Shown: positions 24,332 to 33,445 of the stretch, piece by piece
How positions within the stretch are numbered: position 1 is the first letter of the stretch
Layout: the number at the start of each line of letters is the position of its first letter
Position numbers and translations under genes: made by a program
The notes under the pieces: model-generated
Told to the model about the DNA's origin: nothing
Seen by the model: the letters and a program-made list of their open reading frames with translations, nothing else
Databases searched by the model: none
From: VRUE01 sp963703895
GTDB lineage: Bacteria > Actinomycetota > Thermoleophilia > Solirubrobacterales > 70-9
DNA: 64,000 nucleotides
Reading direction: 5' to 3'
Assembly: GCA_963703895.1 (NCBI GenBank)
Contig: CAVPFX010000002.1
Location: forward strand, 186,001 to 250,000

Positions 24332-26365
24332 TCATGAAACTTTGCTCGCGTCCTGGCGCGCAAGCAGTGTGTTCAACTCATGGATTCTGTCTCCTGCCAC
24401 CAGCGCTCGGCCGATCTCAGGTGACACGTCGATCTCGTCGGAGCGTGGGCCGAAACCCTTGGTCACCAGGCTCAGCAACGGGCCGGCGGCCAGCGAGGCG
24501 GCGAGGGCGACGGCTCCCCACACCTCCGCTCGCGCGGCGAAGCCGTCGACGAATCCCCGGTCCGTGACTGCGTGCAGCTCGACGCAGCCCAAGATCAAGC
24601 AGATGACGGCCGCCACGAAGGCAGAGACCGCGAGATAGCGGCGATTGGTACTGATCTCCACGGCCGCCCGGTTGCTTGCGAGCAGGATCAGTGGTGCGGT
24701 CAACAACAGCAGTACCGCGCCGCCGATCGCGCGCAAGGGGGGCGCGTGTTCGACCGGGATCAACCCGGCGAGCACTATCACCGCGAGGCTGACGATCATG
24801 CACAGCGCGTCGAACTGATCGGCAACGGTATCCAGCTTCAGCAGCTGTCTCCACACGGCCGGAACCGAGAGCACCCAGCTGGTGAGAAGCGGCACGGTGG
24901 CCGCGGTCGCCACCACGGCGCAAGCCGTCCACGCCCAGCTGCACTGCAGTCCGAACGGCTGTCGGATTAGCTCGGTCGCGGCAACCACCGCGCTAAGGCC
25001 GACCACAAGCAGGAGGATCTTCGCTCCGCTGAGCAGCCTCGAGACGGAGCGACTCTCGACGGCGATCAGGCCGCCGAGCAGGGCCGGGACGACGAGCAGC
25101 ACACCCGCAGCGATCTGGTCCTTGCCTTCGCTCGGGCCGGCCAGGGATTCAGGGTTTACCGCGGCGAGCGTCCACAGCAGGATCGTGGTGATCGTGCCGG
25201 CGAGCAGCCATAGAACCGGGAAGGCGCCAGGACCGACGCCGACCGTGACTCGGAAGCGGATGTCGTTGCCCCGCTGTCCGCCTGGCAGGTAGACGTGCGC
25301 GTTGCCGGTTCTGAGGGTCGTGCGATCGTGGTGGCCGCCTGGTTTCGGTTCGTCCGCATCGCGTTCCCATGCCTGCCTCTTTTCGTCATCGGCGGCCACC
25401 TTGACTTTGCGCGGGGTCAGGCCGCTGGGGCATTTGAGCTCGAAGTGGTAGGAGGCGCAGCGCCTTGGATAAATCGTTGGAAAGTCGAATTCGATCGGCA
25501 TCCAGGCGAGCGGTTGCGCGACGCGATCGCCGAGAGCGGGAAAGCTGATCCGGTATCGGCGCCTTCCATACCTCTTCACACCGGTGAACAACACTTCCTT
25601 GGGGCCCCGCTTCAATCGGCAAATACCGCGTCGCCGATCCGATTTGATTTCACCGAAGTTCCAGCGCAGAAAGGAGCGGGCGGTCAACTCGTAATCGTGA
25701 CGCACTCGAATCACCCTCCGTTCCCCGACGATGCCCTGTATTGGAACCCAGGTCAGGGAGTGCTCGACCAGCATGCGGAGGTCTTCGAGCAGGCCCTGTT
25801 TGCGCCAAGTCTCGAAGGTCTCCGGCTCGATGTCCTGCTCCAGCTCTGCGACGGCTGCCGACGCTTCGATCGGCCGCAGCGTCGCGATCCTCGTCAGACG
25901 CTCCTCGAGGTCTGCCGGTAGGCGCACGCGCGCGGTGTGGTCGAGTAGCCGCCCGCTGGCACGCAGGGCGGCGTCCACAGAGATAGCGTCGCACTGATTA
26001 CGGGTGGGCATCGGCAGCACGGTCTCATCCTCGGCGAAGATTCCGAACCCGGTTCGGGCTTCACCCTTTTTGAGGAAAAGAAGTGGAAAGAGGAAATGAC
26101 TGCGTCCATCTTGATTCGAGTAGCAGGCCTCGGCGGAGGTGGGCAGCTCGCAGTCGATCGTCAATTCCCAGCGAGCGCTCTGATCGGGATTGAGCGTCAC
26201 TGTCTCGACATGACGGTGAATCAATCGATGTTGATGTCCCAGGTAGTAGCTGGCGGTCCCGACTGCCGCCCCGTTGGTTACCAGCGCCGATCCACTGCCG
26301 GTGACGTTACCATTCGTCTCCAGCACACTGCCCACCAGTTGTTTCAGTGTGTCCAAGGCCCCCAT
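24332..26365 (-). CDS. Unrecognised protein with C-terminal 8-helix membrane domain, about 677 aa
   Basis: Residues 1-380 look soluble: a short N-terminal helix, then a beta-rich region with Cys, Trp and Arg-Tyr-Arg motifs. From about residue 385 on there are eight hydrophobic helices. I do not recognise either half. The ATG at 26365 (MGALDTLK) or a GTG four codons earlier (26377, next to AGGA) starts it. It diverges from the ltrA-like gene and is followed by a small hypothetical gene. GC content seems lower than in the flanks, so horizontal gain is possible. The soluble part might be a receptor or stress sensor; this is a guess. Confidence 0.7.
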   Translation of the reverse strand: MGALDTLKQLVGSVLETNGNVTGSGSALVTNGAAVGTASYYLGHQHRLIHRHVETVTLNPDQSARWELTIDCELPTSAEACYSNQDGRSHFLFPLLFLKKGEARTGFGIFAEDETVLPMPTRNQCDAISVDAALRASGRLLDHTARVRLPADLEERLTRIATLRPIEASAAVAELEQDIEPETFETWRKQGLLEDLRMLVEHSLTWVPIQGIVGERRVIRVRHDYELTARSFLRWNFGEIKSDRRRGICRLKRGPKEVLFTGVKRYGRRRYRISFPALGDRVAQPLAWMPIEFDFPTIYPRRCASYHFELKCPSGLTPRKVKVAADDEKRQAWERDADEPKPGGHHDRTTLRTGNAHVYLPGGQRGNDIRFRVTVGVGPGAFPVLWLLAGTITTILLWTLAAVNPESLAGPSEGKDQIAAGVLLVVPALLGGLIAVESRSVSRLLSGAKILLLVVGLSAVVAATELIRQPFGLQCSWAWTACAVVATAATVPLLTSWVLSVPAVWRQLLKLDTVADQFDALCMIVSLAVIVLAGLIPVEHAPPLRAIGGAVLLLLTAPLILLASNRAAVEISTNRRYLAVSAFVAAVICLILGCVELHAVTDRGFVDGFAARAEVWGAVALAASLAAGPLLSLVTKGFGPRSDEIDVSPEIGRALVAGDRIHELNTLLARQDASKVS

Positions 26366-26410
26366 TCGATTAGTCACAATTCCTATATCACCCGGTGGGG
26401 GAATTGAGCG

Positions 26411-27619
26411 TTGAGCGGCATTTCTGACCGAAATAGGCACTCGTCTCCTCTGGTACGACCGCGCGAGGTGGCGCGGTCGGTAACCCCGATCGAGCTCTTC
26501 TTCGACCTGGTCTACGTCTTCGCGATCAGCCAGCTCTCGCTGCATCTGGTCGAGGACGTCAGCCTGCGCGGCATGGCGCAGACGCTCGTCCTCGCCCTGG
26601 CGGCGATGTACGCCTGGTTCATGACGGTGTGGACTTCGAACTGGCTCGACGTGGAGCGGCGGCAGGTCCAGCTGATGCTGCTCGGGCTGACCTTTGCCAG
26701 CCTGCTGATGTCGACCTCGGTGGTCGACGCATTCGGCAGGTCGTTCGATGTGCCCTGGATCAGCGACCGCGCCTGGCTATTCGTGATCGGCTATCTGGCG
26801 ATTCAGCTCGGCCGTACCGCCTTCGCTGTCGTCGCCTTCTGCGGCCACCGGCTGCACGACCACTTCTCCAACGCGCTCGTCTGGGAGCTGGCGACGGGTC
26901 TGATCTGGATCGCGGGGATCTTTGCCGACGGCGACGCCCGCCTGGCGATCTGGGCAATCGCGGTGCTCGTCACCTACGGGGGCGTGATCGCCGGGCATCC
27001 GCTGCCGGGGCGCAGCAGCCCATTCAGCTCCGATAGCCAGATCTACGCCGAGCACCTGCTCGAGCGGTTCAGGCTCTTCTTCCTGATCGCGCTCGGGGAG
27101 ACGGTGCTGACGATCGGCAAAGCCTTTGCCAACGTTTCGCTTGGAACGGAACAGGTGATTGCCCTCACCGCGGCTTTCGCTGGCACGGTCTCGCTCTGGT
27201 GGAGCTACTTCCACCGGGCCGAGCGCGTCGGTACTGCCGCGCTCGAAGGCTCCGGCAACGCCTCGCGCCTGGTCGCGATCGGCAACTACACGCTGATCGC
27301 GATGGTGGTCGGCATCGTCGCGATCGCCGTCGGCGACGAGCTCGCCCTGGTCGACCCCGCCGGCGACCCCTCGGCCAGCGCCCTCGCGCTGATCTTCGGC
27401 GGCCCGGCGATCTTCCTGGTCGCCCAGCTCATCTTCATCCGCCAGGCGACCGGGGACATCTCCAACACGCGGATCCTCGCCTGCGTAGCTCTCTCCGTTC
27501 TCGCCCCGCTTACCGCGCCGTTCAGCCTGCTTCTTGCTGTAATCGCCGCGAGCCTCGTCCTGGCCGCGGTCGCCGTCGCCGACACCCAGGCAGGCGAGTC
27601 GAGCACCGTCACTCTCTAG
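26411..27619 (+). CDS. Low temperature requirement protein A (LtrA) family membrane protein, 402 aa
   Basis: Integral membrane protein with about ten helices. The diagnostic N-terminus VTPIELFFDLVYVFAISQLS is present, and the internal HLLERFRLFFLIALGETVL block is also typical of LtrA. LtrA was named from a cold-growth defect in Listeria, but its molecular activity is unknown. The start is a TTG at 26411. It diverges from the unrecognised membrane protein with 33-45 bases between starts, so the promoters overlap. Confidence 0.9.
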   Translation: MSGISDRNRHSSPLVRPREVARSVTPIELFFDLVYVFAISQLSLHLVEDVSLRGMAQTLVLALAAMYAWFMTVWTSNWLDVERRQVQLMLLGLTFASLLMSTSVVDAFGRSFDVPWISDRAWLFVIGYLAIQLGRTAFAVVAFCGHRLHDHFSNALVWELATGLIWIAGIFADGDARLAIWAIAVLVTYGGVIAGHPLPGRSSPFSSDSQIYAEHLLERFRLFFLIALGETVLTIGKAFANVSLGTEQVIALTAAFAGTVSLWWSYFHRAERVGTAALEGSGNASRLVAIGNYTLIAMVVGIVAIAVGDELALVDPAGDPSASALALIFGGPAIFLVAQLIFIRQATGDISNTRILACVALSVLAPLTAPFSLLLAVIAASLVLAAVAVADTQAGESSTVTL

Positions 27620-27629
27620 GCTGGGGCCC

Positions 27630-27764
27630 ATGAGCGATTACGCGGTCAGGAACCCGATGGAGATCGAGGACTTGACCGGTGTCGAGGGAATCGAAGGTCG
27701 CTTCAAGCCCACGGGCGGCGACGGGGAGCTGGTGGCCGATCGCTGGCCGCAGGGCGATGGCTGA
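27630..27764 (+). CDS. Small leader ORF, cupin-like N-terminus, 44 aa
   Basis: An ATG at 27630, 10 bases after the ltrA-like stop, opens a 44-codon frame (MSDYAVRNPMEIEDLTGV...). It ends in a TGA that overlaps the aldo/keto reductase start by 8 bases. The first residues resemble the opening of small cupin-domain proteins, so it may be a truncated cupin gene or a real coupled small protein. Confidence 0.4.
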   Translation: MSDYAVRNPMEIEDLTGVEGIEGRFKPTGGDGELVADRWPQGDG

Positions 27765-28704
27765 GCTGCCGAAGCGCCGCCTGGGCGATTCCTCGCTCGA
27801 GGTCTCGGTCGTCGGCCTCGGCTGCAACAACTTCGGCAAACGGCTCGACCTCGAAGGCACCGCGGCCGTGCTCGAGGCTGCGCTGGAGGCCGGCATAACC
27901 CTGTTCGACACTGCCGACGTCTACGGCAACGGGGACAGCGAGCGCCTGATGGGCGAGGCTCTGGAGGGCCGGCACGACGAGTACGTGCTGGCGACCAAGT
28001 TCGGCTGGGAGACGAGTGAGGAGGGTGCCCCCGACGCGCCCGGCGGCTCGCGCGAGTACATCCGCTGGGCTATCGAGGGCACGCTGAAACGGCTGCGGGT
28101 CGAGAAGATCGATCTTTACCAGTACCACCACCCGGACCGAGTGACGCCGCTGGAGGAGACCCTCGCCGCGCTCGACGAGCTGGTGCGCGAAGGCCTCGTC
28201 GACGCGATTGGCTGCTCCAATTTCAGTGCCGGCGAACTGGAAGAGGCCGACCGGATTGCCCGCGAGCGCGGCCAGGCCCGCTTCGTCACCCTGCAGAACC
28301 AGTACAGCCTGCTCGAGCGCGAGATCGAGGCCGAGGTGGCACCGGCCTGCGAGCGCCTCGGCGTCTCGATCCTGCCCTTCTTCCCACTCGCCAGCGGCCT
28401 GCTCACCGGCAAGTACAGTCGTAACCAGCCGGGACCCGAGGGCAGCCGCCTCTCCTTCCGCGAGCAGGCGGGTAGCGACGAGCAGTTCGAGGTCATCGAG
28501 GCGCTCGAAGCGTTCGCCGAGGCCAGGGGAGTGGGGATCCTCGACATCGCAATAGCCGGCCTCGCCGCCCAACCCGCGGTTGCCTCCGTGATCGCCGGCG
28601 CGACCAAGCCCGAGCAGGTGGCCGCCAATGTCGCCGCGCTCCAGTGGCAACCGAGCGAGGACGACCTAGCCGAGCTCGATCGCGTCGCTCCGACGCCCCG
28701 CTAA
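27757..28704 (+). CDS. Aldo/keto reductase, 315 aa
   Basis: NADPH-dependent TIM-barrel oxidoreductase. Catalytic tetrad positions are visible: Asp and Tyr in LFDTADVYGNGDSE, Lys in VLATKFGW and His in YQYHHPD. The NADP-binding end is VIAGATKPEQV. The group resembles YghZ/Gcy-like reductases of short aldehydes. The ATG at 27757 is used because homologues begin with the RRLGDSSLEVS strand. Confidence 0.93.
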   Translation: MAELPKRRLGDSSLEVSVVGLGCNNFGKRLDLEGTAAVLEAALEAGITLFDTADVYGNGDSERLMGEALEGRHDEYVLATKFGWETSEEGAPDAPGGSREYIRWAIEGTLKRLRVEKIDLYQYHHPDRVTPLEETLAALDELVREGLVDAIGCSNFSAGELEEADRIARERGQARFVTLQNQYSLLEREIEAEVAPACERLGVSILPFFPLASGLLTGKYSRNQPGPEGSRLSFREQAGSDEQFEVIEALEAFAEARGVGILDIAIAGLAAQPAVASVIAGATKPEQVAANVAALQWQPSEDDLAELDRVAPTPR

Positions 28705-28745
28705 GTTGTCCCGTGCTCCGTCTGGCTCGCTACCTTTCGTCTGGG

Positions 28746-29063
28746 ATGGTTGACGAGTCCACGATCCAAGAGGCTGGGCGTCGCCTGGCAGACGCCGCTG
28801 GCGAGGACGCTCGGGTGATCTTGTTCGGCTCACACGCTCGGGGCGAGGCCGGCCCCGAAAGCGATCTCGATCTGATCGTGATTGAGCCGAAAGTCGAACA
28901 TCGCAATGCCGAGTTCGTGCGCTTGCGCCGGGCTCTCGGAGAAATCGGCGCACCGGTAGACCTGATCCTCTACGGCGAGAATCACGTCGAAGCGTGGGGC
29001 GGGGTGCCTGGCACCCTGTTGTACGAGGCATTGACGGAGGGCCGTGTCCTCGCCGGAGCTTGA
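28746..29063 (+). CDS. MNT-type nucleotidyltransferase (antitoxin-like), 105 aa
   Basis: Minimal nucleotidyltransferase domain: VILFGSHARGEAGPESDLDLIVIE is the GSxARG...DxD signature. Such proteins are paired with HEPN-domain proteins and can silence the partner by AMP transfer. The stop overlaps the GTG start of the HEPN gene by 20 bases, which supports a functional pair. Confidence 0.88.
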   Translation: MVDESTIQEAGRRLADAAGEDARVILFGSHARGEAGPESDLDLIVIEPKVEHRNAEFVRLRRALGEIGAPVDLILYGENHVEAWGGVPGTLLYEALTEGRVLAGA

Positions 29064-29451
29064 TCTGGACGAAGTCTCCGAGGTCCTTGCTCGTAAGGCC
29101 AAGGGAGACGCGAGGGTAGTACGCGAGCTGGCACCCAACCACGAAATCACCGACGACATCGTCGGTTTCCACGCTCAGCAGGCGATTGAGAAGTGGCTGA
29201 AGGCTGTGATTGCCGGGCGTGGTGAAAGGCACGAGTTCACTCACGACCTGCACCGGCTTGTCATGTGGGTAACTCATGGGAGCGGTGACTTGCCCTTTGA
29301 TGTGGACCTGGCGATCGCGCTGACGCAAGACGCGGTTCCCCTTCGCTACGAGGATCTTCTAGACGCTGAGCCCTTGAATCGCGACGCGGCCACTGCGCTG
29401 GTTGACGAGGTCGGCCGGTGGGCAAGCGCGGAACTCGCATCCGACCACTAG
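29044..29451 (+). CDS. HEPN-domain protein (toxin-like), 135 aa
   Basis: All-helical HEPN protein with the conserved FHAQQAIEKWLKAV helix and a downstream HDLHRLV segment, then LRYEDLL near the end. In HEPN/MNT systems the HEPN protein is an RNase or other toxic effector. A candidate R-x4-H spacing exists in GERHEFTH, but the canonical RNase motif near the C-terminus is not obvious. The coupling to the MNT gene is clear. GTG start. Confidence 0.85.
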   Translation: MSSPELDLDEVSEVLARKAKGDARVVRELAPNHEITDDIVGFHAQQAIEKWLKAVIAGRGERHEFTHDLHRLVMWVTHGSGDLPFDVDLAIALTQDAVPLRYEDLLDAEPLNRDAATALVDEVGRWASAELASDH

Positions 29452-29526
29452 AAACAGACATCGCCGTAGTGTCGTTGTCCCGCTTGTCAACAGCGATTTA
29501 TCGCACGAGGATGAAGGAGCACCTCA

Positions 29527-30837
29527 ATGTCCACTGAGCAAGGCGACACGCACCGGCTGGCCGCGCTCGTGGCGCTCGTGAGCGCGGCGGTTCTCGCGGT
29601 CCTCAGCATCGACATCGTTCTTGCTCAGTTTCCCCGGGGGCTGATCGTCCTCGCCGCCCTCGCGCTTGCGCTCACGGCGGCTTGGTACGGCCTGACCCGC
29701 ACCGGGGGCGCGAGGCTGCTGGGATCTGGGGTCGCGATCCTGGCGGTGGCGGTGATCGTTGTTTTGTTGATCGCCGACGGCGACCACTTCGTGCAGGCTC
29801 TCGTGATCGTGGTGGGCCTGGGGCTGATGCTCCTTGCGACGCGATCGGCCTTCAGAGTCCACGTCCCGCTCGGCCGGGCGCCGGACCCCCATCGCGCCGT
29901 GCTCTTCTACAACCCCAAGTCGGGTGGGGGAAAGGCCGAGAAGTTCCACCTCGCCGACGAGGCGCGGGCCCGTGGCATCGAGCCGATCGAGTTGAAGCTC
30001 GGCACCGACCTCGAGCAGCTCGTGCGCGGCGCCGTTGCCGATGGAGCCGACGCGCTGGCGATGGCCGGCGGCGACGGCTCGCAGGCCGTCGTTGCGATGG
30101 TTGCCGCCGAGCAGGGTCTGCCCTACGCCTGTATTCCGGCCGGGACCCGCAACCACTTCGCGCTCGACCTCGGGGTCGACCGCGACGATGTCGTCGGTGC
30201 GCTCGACGCCTTCGTCGGCGGTCGCGAAAGGCGGGTCGACCTTGCCGAGGTCAACGGCCGCGTGTTCGTCAACAACGCCTCGATCGGCCTCTATGCCGAG
30301 GCCGTCCAGCGCGAGGGCTATCGGGAGGCGAAGCTGCGGACCATCCTCGACACGCTGCCCGAGGTGTTGGGGCCCGAGGGCAAGGGGCTGGACCTGCGCT
30401 GGAACGGGCCCGGAGGGCATGAACACTCCTCCGGTGCGGCGATCCTCGTCTCCAACAATCGCTACCGCCTCGGCCACGCGGTCGGCTCCGGCACCCGGCC
30501 GAGGATCGACGACGAGCTGCTGGGGATCACCATTGCTTCCGCGCCGGATGCGGGCCGGCGCCTCTTCCAGCGTCCCTGGCGGGAGTGGTCAGCGCCCGCG
30601 TTTGAGGTTGACGCCGACGGCCCGATCGCGGCGGGCATCGACGGCGAGGCCGTGACTCTGGAGCCGCCGCTGCGCTTCAGGATCCTGCCGGCGGCGCTGC
30701 GGGTGCGGATCGCCGCCGCACACCCCGGAGCCTCTCCGTCCGCGGCGATGCCCGAGGGCGCCTGGGAGACCGTTCGCGCGCTGGCGCGGATCGCTGTGCG
30801 GGGGACGCCGCAACGCCCGAGATCATCGTCCCGATGA
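29527..30837 (+). CDS. Diacylglycerol/sphingosine-kinase-like lipid kinase with N-terminal membrane domain, 436 aa
   Basis: Residues 10-105 hold about four membrane helices, and the DAGK catalytic domain follows: FYNPKSGGGKAEK, nucleotide-binding MAGGDGSQAV and IPAGTRNHFA. The enzyme probably phosphorylates a lipid such as diacylglycerol or an isoprenoid alcohol at the membrane. Its ATGA overlap with the PAP2 phosphatase gene creates a kinase-phosphatase pair in one transcript. GAAGGAG precedes the ATG. Confidence 0.92.
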   Translation: MSTEQGDTHRLAALVALVSAAVLAVLSIDIVLAQFPRGLIVLAALALALTAAWYGLTRTGGARLLGSGVAILAVAVIVVLLIADGDHFVQALVIVVGLGLMLLATRSAFRVHVPLGRAPDPHRAVLFYNPKSGGGKAEKFHLADEARARGIEPIELKLGTDLEQLVRGAVADGADALAMAGGDGSQAVVAMVAAEQGLPYACIPAGTRNHFALDLGVDRDDVVGALDAFVGGRERRVDLAEVNGRVFVNNASIGLYAEAVQREGYREAKLRTILDTLPEVLGPEGKGLDLRWNGPGGHEHSSGAAILVSNNRYRLGHAVGSGTRPRIDDELLGITIASAPDAGRRLFQRPWREWSAPAFEVDADGPIAAGIDGEAVTLEPPLRFRILPAALRVRIAAAHPGASPSAAMPEGAWETVRALARIAVRGTPQRPRSSSR

Positions 30838-31376
30838 GCGAGTGGCTCAGCCAGGCCAAGGCGGTCGACACCGCCGTCTACGCGGCGATCGCCGCCAGCG
30901 ACACTCCCTCGCTGGACGTTGCCATGCGCCGTCTCTCCCAGGGCGCCGACCGCAGCAAGCTCTGGTTCGGCGCCGCGGCCGGGTTGGCCCTCCTTGGCGG
31001 GCCCAGAGGCCGGCTTGCGGCTCGCAAGGGCCTCGTCTCGCTCGGTCTCGCCTCCGCCTTTGCCAACCTCGTCGCCAAGCCGCTGACCACCCGGCGGCGC
31101 CCCGAGAGGAGGGAGGCCGAGGAGCTCGCGAGGCGCCACGTCCAGATGCCGCGCTCGAGCTCCTTCCCCTCCGGTCACGCCGCCTCCGCCTTTGCCTTCG
31201 CCACCGGCGCCGCCGACGCGCAGCCGCTGCTCTCGGTGCCGCTGCGGGCTCTGGCGACGCTGGTCGGGTATTCCCGAGTCCATACCGGCGTCCACTATCC
31301 CGCCGACGTGCTCGCCGGCGCGTTCATCGGGGTCAGCGCGGCGGAGCTGGCCGCCCACCTGCTGGACCGACGATGA
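30834..31376 (+). CDS. PAP2 family lipid phosphatase, 180 aa
   Basis: The three PAP2 phosphatase motifs are present: KPLTTRRRPER, SFPSGHAASAFAF and GYSRVHTGVHYPADVLAG. They dephosphorylate lipid phosphates at the membrane surface. It lies between the lipid kinase and the holin/phosphodiesterase gene with 4-base overlaps at both ends, so the three products are made together. The combination suggests remodelling of phospholipid or polyprenyl phosphate head groups. Confidence 0.92.
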   Translation: MSEWLSQAKAVDTAVYAAIAASDTPSLDVAMRRLSQGADRSKLWFGAAAGLALLGGPRGRLAARKGLVSLGLASAFANLVAKPLTTRRRPERREAEELARRHVQMPRSSSFPSGHAASAFAFATGAADAQPLLSVPLRALATLVGYSRVHTGVHYPADVLAGAFIGVSAAELAAHLLDRR

Positions 31377-33445
31377 ACATCCGGATCGTCTGGCGCGCCC
31401 TGCTGGTCCTGCTGCTGGACGCCCTCTCCCTGCTGCTGCTCTCGGCGCTGCTCTCCGGCTTCGTCCTCGACGGTGCCCTCGCCGCACTTGGCGCGGCGGC
31501 GGCGATCGGCTTGCTCAACGCGCTGATCTGGCCGGTCCTGGCGCGGATCGCGCTGCCGCTCACGGTCCTCACCCTCGGCGGCGCGGCCCTGCTCCTCAAC
31601 GGCGTTCTCGTCACCTTCGCCGTCAACCTCCTGCCCGGTGCCCACCTCGACGGGGTGCTCGAGGGGATCGTCGTCACCGTTGCGATGACGGCGCTCACCG
31701 CAGGCTTCTACTCACTGCTGGCGATCGACGAAGACGACTCCTGGTACCGCAACGTCGTCCGCCGGCAGATGCGGCTGCGGGGCCAGCGCGTGGAGAGCGA
31801 GGTGCCGGGCGTCCTTTTCTTGGAGATCGACGGGCTCGCCCACGACGTCCTGCACCGGGCGCTGGCCGCCGGCGACGCGCCCAACCTCGCCGCCTGGCTG
31901 CGCCGCGGCTCCCACCGACTGAGCAGGTGGGAGACCGACTGGTCCTCGCAGACCGGCGCCTGCCAGGCGGGCCTGCTGCACGGCTCCAACCAGGACATGC
32001 CGGCCTTTCGCTGGTGGGAGAAGGACCGCGGCGCGGCGATCGTCACCAACCACCCGCGCGACGCCGAAGAGCTGGAGCGGCGGCATTCCGACGGGCGCGG
32101 GCTGCTGCACGCGGGCGGCGCCAGCCGCGCCAACATCCTCTCCGGCGACGCGCCGCACTCGATGCTGACGATGAGCACGGTGCTGCACCGCCGCCGGCCG
32201 ATCGGGGTCGACTACGCGGCCTATTTCGCTCGTCCCTACGCGGTCGCGCGCACGCTCGTGCTGGCGCTCGTCGACATCTTCCGCGAGCGCCGCGCGGTGC
32301 GCCGGCAGCTTCGCGACGACGTCCGCCCGCGGATCGCCCGGCCGCGCTCCTACGCCGCCGTGCGCGCCTGGGCCACCGTGGTCCAGCGCGACCTCCAGGT
32401 CGCCAGCGTCGTCGGCGACGTCCTCGCCGGTCGCCCGCTCGTCTACACGACATTCCTCGCCTACGACGAGGTCGCCCACCACTCGGGAATCGAACGCGAC
32501 GACGCCCTCGCCGTGCTGCGCGACCTCGACCGCCAGATCGCCAGGATCGCCCTTGCCTGCGCCGACGCTCCGCGCTCCTACCGGCTGGTCGTCCTCTCCG
32601 ATCACGGCCAGTCGCAGGGGGAAACCTTCCGTGACCGCTACGGGGAGACGCTCGAGGACCTGGTGCGCTCGGCCTGCGACCCGGAGAGCACGATCGCGGT
32701 CGAGGAGGGCGAGGACGACGCGCTCGCCTACCTCAGCGCCGGCCTGACCGAGGTCGCCCGCGACGACACGATCGCGGCGCGCACGGTCCGCACGGCGACC
32801 CGCGGCCGCCGCGACGACGGCGTGGTGACGCTCGACGCCGAGGTCCGCGAGGAGGTGGGCCAAGCCCACGGGGGAGAGGTGCCCGAGCTCTCGGTGATGG
32901 CCTCGGGCTGCCTCGGCCTGATCAGCTTCCCGCGCGAGCCCGGCCGGGTATCCCTGGAGCGCCTCGAGGCGCTCTACCCACTGCTGGTCCCGGCGCTCCG
33001 CGACCACCCCGGGATCGGCTTCGTCATGGTCCGCTCGGAGCGCGCCGGCGCGATCGCGATCGGCGCCGGGGGGACCCACTTCCTCGACCAGGATCGGGTC
33101 GAGGGCGAGGACCCGCTCGAGCCGTTCGGCCCGTCCGCCGCCGACCACCTGCGCCGCACCGACGGCTTCCCCCACTGCGCCGACCTGATGGTCAACAGCA
33201 CCTACTGGCCGCAGTTCGGCGAGGTCGCCGCCTTCGAGGAGCTGGTCGGCTCGCACGGCGGCATGGGCGGCACCCAGGCGCACCCCTTCGTGCTGCACCC
33301 GGCCGAGCTCGCTTGGCCCGAGGAAGACGTGGTCGGCGCCGAGCGGGTCCACCGGGTGTTCCGGGGCTGGCTCGCCGGGCTCGGGCACGACGGCTACGCG
33401 AGCGAGGTCGCCTCGCCCGGCGCCAGCACCCGCAGCTCCACCTGA
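31373..33445 (+). CDS. Phage-holin-family membrane domain fused to alkaline-phosphatase-superfamily phosphodiesterase, 690 aa
   Basis: Residues 1-120 form four membrane helices of the phage_holin_4_2 type found in many actinobacterial membrane proteins. The rest is an alkaline-phosphatase/nucleotide-pyrophosphatase-like domain: VLFLEIDGLAHDVL (metal Asp), TFLAYDEVAHHSG, VLSDHGQSQGETF and a final GSHGGMGG supply metal ligands. The nucleophile is probably the Thr of SSQTGA. The active site probably faces the outside or the membrane. The ATG overlaps the PAP2 stop. The 3' end overlaps the MBL gene on the other strand by 52 bases. The fusion is known in actinobacteria; its substrate is not. Confidence 0.88.
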   Translation: MNIRIVWRALLVLLLDALSLLLLSALLSGFVLDGALAALGAAAAIGLLNALIWPVLARIALPLTVLTLGGAALLLNGVLVTFAVNLLPGAHLDGVLEGIVVTVAMTALTAGFYSLLAIDEDDSWYRNVVRRQMRLRGQRVESEVPGVLFLEIDGLAHDVLHRALAAGDAPNLAAWLRRGSHRLSRWETDWSSQTGACQAGLLHGSNQDMPAFRWWEKDRGAAIVTNHPRDAEELERRHSDGRGLLHAGGASRANILSGDAPHSMLTMSTVLHRRRPIGVDYAAYFARPYAVARTLVLALVDIFRERRAVRRQLRDDVRPRIARPRSYAAVRAWATVVQRDLQVASVVGDVLAGRPLVYTTFLAYDEVAHHSGIERDDALAVLRDLDRQIARIALACADAPRSYRLVVLSDHGQSQGETFRDRYGETLEDLVRSACDPESTIAVEEGEDDALAYLSAGLTEVARDDTIAARTVRTATRGRRDDGVVTLDAEVREEVGQAHGGEVPELSVMASGCLGLISFPREPGRVSLERLEALYPLLVPALRDHPGIGFVMVRSERAGAIAIGAGGTHFLDQDRVEGEDPLEPFGPSAADHLRRTDGFPHCADLMVNSTYWPQFGEVAAFEELVGSHGGMGGTQAHPFVLHPAELAWPEEDVVGAERVHRVFRGWLAGLGHDGYASEVASPGASTRSST

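Noticed and set aside
31373..31735. Prophage signal from the holin-family domain
   Set aside because: The domain is fused to a phosphodiesterase and sits in a lipid operon; no other phage gene is near.
31192..32634. Long plus-strand frame inside the holin-phosphodiesterase gene
   Set aside because: Arg-rich composition typical of a shifted high-GC frame, and it overlaps a gene with clear motifs.
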